64,000 nt of DNA, taken from positions 372,001-436,000 of the forward strand of contig NZ_SMNA01000002.1 of assembly GCF_004353825.1 (NCBI RefSeq). The letters are read 5' to 3'. A program made the translations under genes and the position numbers. Within the stretch, counting starts at the first letter, position 1, and each line of letters begins with the position of its first letter. Positions 62,880 to 64,000 of this stretch are shown in pieces. The notes below the pieces were generated by a model, which was not told where the DNA came from, did no database searches, and was given only the letters and a program-made list of their open reading frames with translations. This stretch comes from Occultella glacieicola. GTDB taxonomy: Bacteria; Actinomycetota; Actinomycetes; Actinomycetales; Beutenbergiaceae.

Positions 62880-64000
62880 ATGTCCGCAGGGAGTGAAACC
62901 GGCGACACCCCCGCGGTGAGCCGGTTGAACGCACGCATCATCGGGATCTGTGTCGCTGCAGCCGTCGGGGGGTTCCTGTTCGGTTTCGACACGGCGGTCA
63001 TCAACGGCGCCGTCGACGCGCTGGCCGAGGAGTTCGCGCTCGGCGCCGGGCTGAAGGGCTTCGCGGTCTCCTCGGCGCTGATCGGGTGCGCCGTCGGTGC
63101 CTGGTTCGCCGGCCCGGTCGCGAACAAGCTCGGCCGGGTGCCGGTGATGCTGATCGCCTCGGTGCTGTTCCTGGTGTCCGCGATCGGTTCCGGGCTGGCG
63201 TTCGGGGTGACCGACCTGATCATCTGGCGGGTGATCGGCGGCTTCGGCGTCGGCGCCGCCTCCGTGATCGCTCCCGCCTACATCGCGGAGGTCTCCCCGG
63301 CCCACGTGCGCGGTCGCCTCGGGTCGCTCCAGCAGCTTGCGATCGTCACCGGCATCTTCGTGGCCCTGCTGTCCGACGCGCTGCTCGCGAACACGGCGGG
63401 CGGGGCCGCCGAGGAGCTCTGGCTCGGTCACCAGGCGTGGCGCTGGATGTTCATGGCCGAGGCCATCCCGGCCGTGCTCTACGGTCTGTTCGCGCTGCGG
63501 CTGCCCGAGTCGCCGCGATTCCTGGTGGCGCGCGGCAAGTACGACAAGGCCTCGGCGGTGCTGCACGACTTCACCGGGATCGTCGAGGTGAACCTGAAGA
63601 TCGAGGAGATCAAGAAGACCCTCAACCGGGAGAAGAAGGAGTCGCTGAGCGACCTGCGCGGGCGTCGGCTCGGACTCAAGCCGATCGTCTGGGTCGGGAT
63701 CCTGCTCTCGGTCTTCCAGCAGTTCGTCGGCATCAACGTGATCTTCTACTACTCCACGACGCTGTGGCGCTCGGTCGGGTTCGAGGAGTCCGACGCGCTG
63801 ACGATCACGGTCATCACCTCCGTCACGAACATCCTCGTCACGATCGTGGCGATCCTCCTCGTGGACCGGGTCGGACGCCGCCCGATGCTGCTCGTCGGCT
63901 CGGTCGGCATGGCCGTGTCCCTTGGCCTGATGGCGCTGGCGTTCTCGTTCGCCACCGTCGTGGAGGCCGCCGACGGCACCAGCACCGCCGAGCTGGCGGC
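62880..64000 (+). CDS. Sugar porter family MFS transporter (cut by window edge)
   Basis: 373 residues visible; the C-terminus lies outside. Sugar porter signatures: GFLFGFDTAVINGAV (helix 1), RVIGGFGVGAASVIAPAYIA then EVSPAHVRGRLGSL, LPESPRFLVARGK (after helix 6), and DRVGRRPMLLVG. ATG 62880 has GGGGAGGG about 5 nt upstream. Proton-sugar or facilitative sugar uptake across the membrane; the substrate (for example glucose, xylose or a polyol) is not determinable. Confidence 0.95.
   Translation, partial: MSAGSETGDTPAVSRLNARIIGICVAAAVGGFLFGFDTAVINGAVDALAEEFALGAGLKGFAVSSALIGCAVGAWFAGPVANKLGRVPVMLIASVLFLVSAIGSGLAFGVTDLIIWRVIGGFGVGAASVIAPAYIAEVSPAHVRGRLGSLQQLAIVTGIFVALLSDALLANTAGGAAEELWLGHQAWRWMFMAEAIPAVLYGLFALRLPESPRFLVARGKYDKASAVLHDFTGIVEVNLKIEEIKKTLNREKKESLSDLRGRRLGLKPIVWVGILLSVFQQFVGINVIFYYSTTLWRSVGFEESDALTITVITSVTNILVTIVAILLVDRVGRRPMLLVGSVGMAVSLGLMALAFSFATVVEAADGTSTAELA

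Overview
The window is 64 kb of very GC-rich DNA, densely packed and without rRNA, prophage, insertion sequences or CRISPR. WhiB7, SigE/anti-sigma/HtrA/TatB, AdnAB, UvrD2, mycoredoxin, PPA1309, UPF0182, DUF3107, DUF3117 and DUF3152 genes together mark the organism as an actinomycete (Actinomycetota). Codon use and protein style suggest Micrococcales, for example near Georgenia, Beutenbergia or Ruania; that placement is inference. Many genes have a TANNNT -10 box only 5-9 nt before the start codon, which implies frequent leaderless transcription.

Layout. 1-10 kb: the start of a drug/lipid-type ABC exporter (ATPase plus truncated permease), a CoA-type Nudix hydrolase, a bifunctional proline catabolic PutA, two NAD(P)-dependent epimerase-like genes, an orphan membrane protein, a maltokinase-cap-like protein and an OsmC protein. 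10-17 kb: thyA-dfrA, then a five-gene overlapping operon with DUF4129, MoxR AAA ATPase, DUF58 and two small membrane proteins. 17-19.4 kb: an alditol-oxidase-like flavoprotein, a 41-residue acidic ORF, a membrane-anchored hypothetical, and initiator tRNA-fMet with a strong terminator.

19.4-43.9 kb resembles the mycobacterial Rv3193c-Rv3211 neighbourhood as I remember it: UPF0182, a PDZ/Lon-like protease, zinc metalloproteases, an E1/ThiF-like orphan, whiB7 with a structured uORF leader, uvrD2, mycoredoxin, nudC, a phosphotransferase, adnB-adnA, DUF3152, DUF3107, a thioesterase and a DEAD-box RNA helicase. The theme is DNA repair, redox and antibiotic-stress response.

44-61.6 kb contains MarC, a PHP phosphoesterase, Xaa-Pro aminopeptidase and a DUF2079 membrane protein. 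It then resembles the mycobacterial sigE/mrp/dapE regions: MgtE-N/CBS and DUF1003 proteins, mrp, tatB, htrA, an anti-sigma factor, sigE, a TPR protein, an O-methyltransferase, leucyl aminopeptidase, DUF3117, a LOG-family protein and dapE. The right end holds a fatty-acid desaturase with an interrupted 5' end and a truncated sugar-porter MFS gene.

Most of the content is conserved actinobacterial core. The points that deserve a second look are the multi-hairpin whiB7 leader, the degenerate E1-like protein beside three metalloproteases or Lon-like proteases, an intergenic triple inverted repeat at 43978-44044, tandem DnaA-box-like 9-mers between uvrD2 and mrx1, a possible AUC start codon, and the broken desaturase start.
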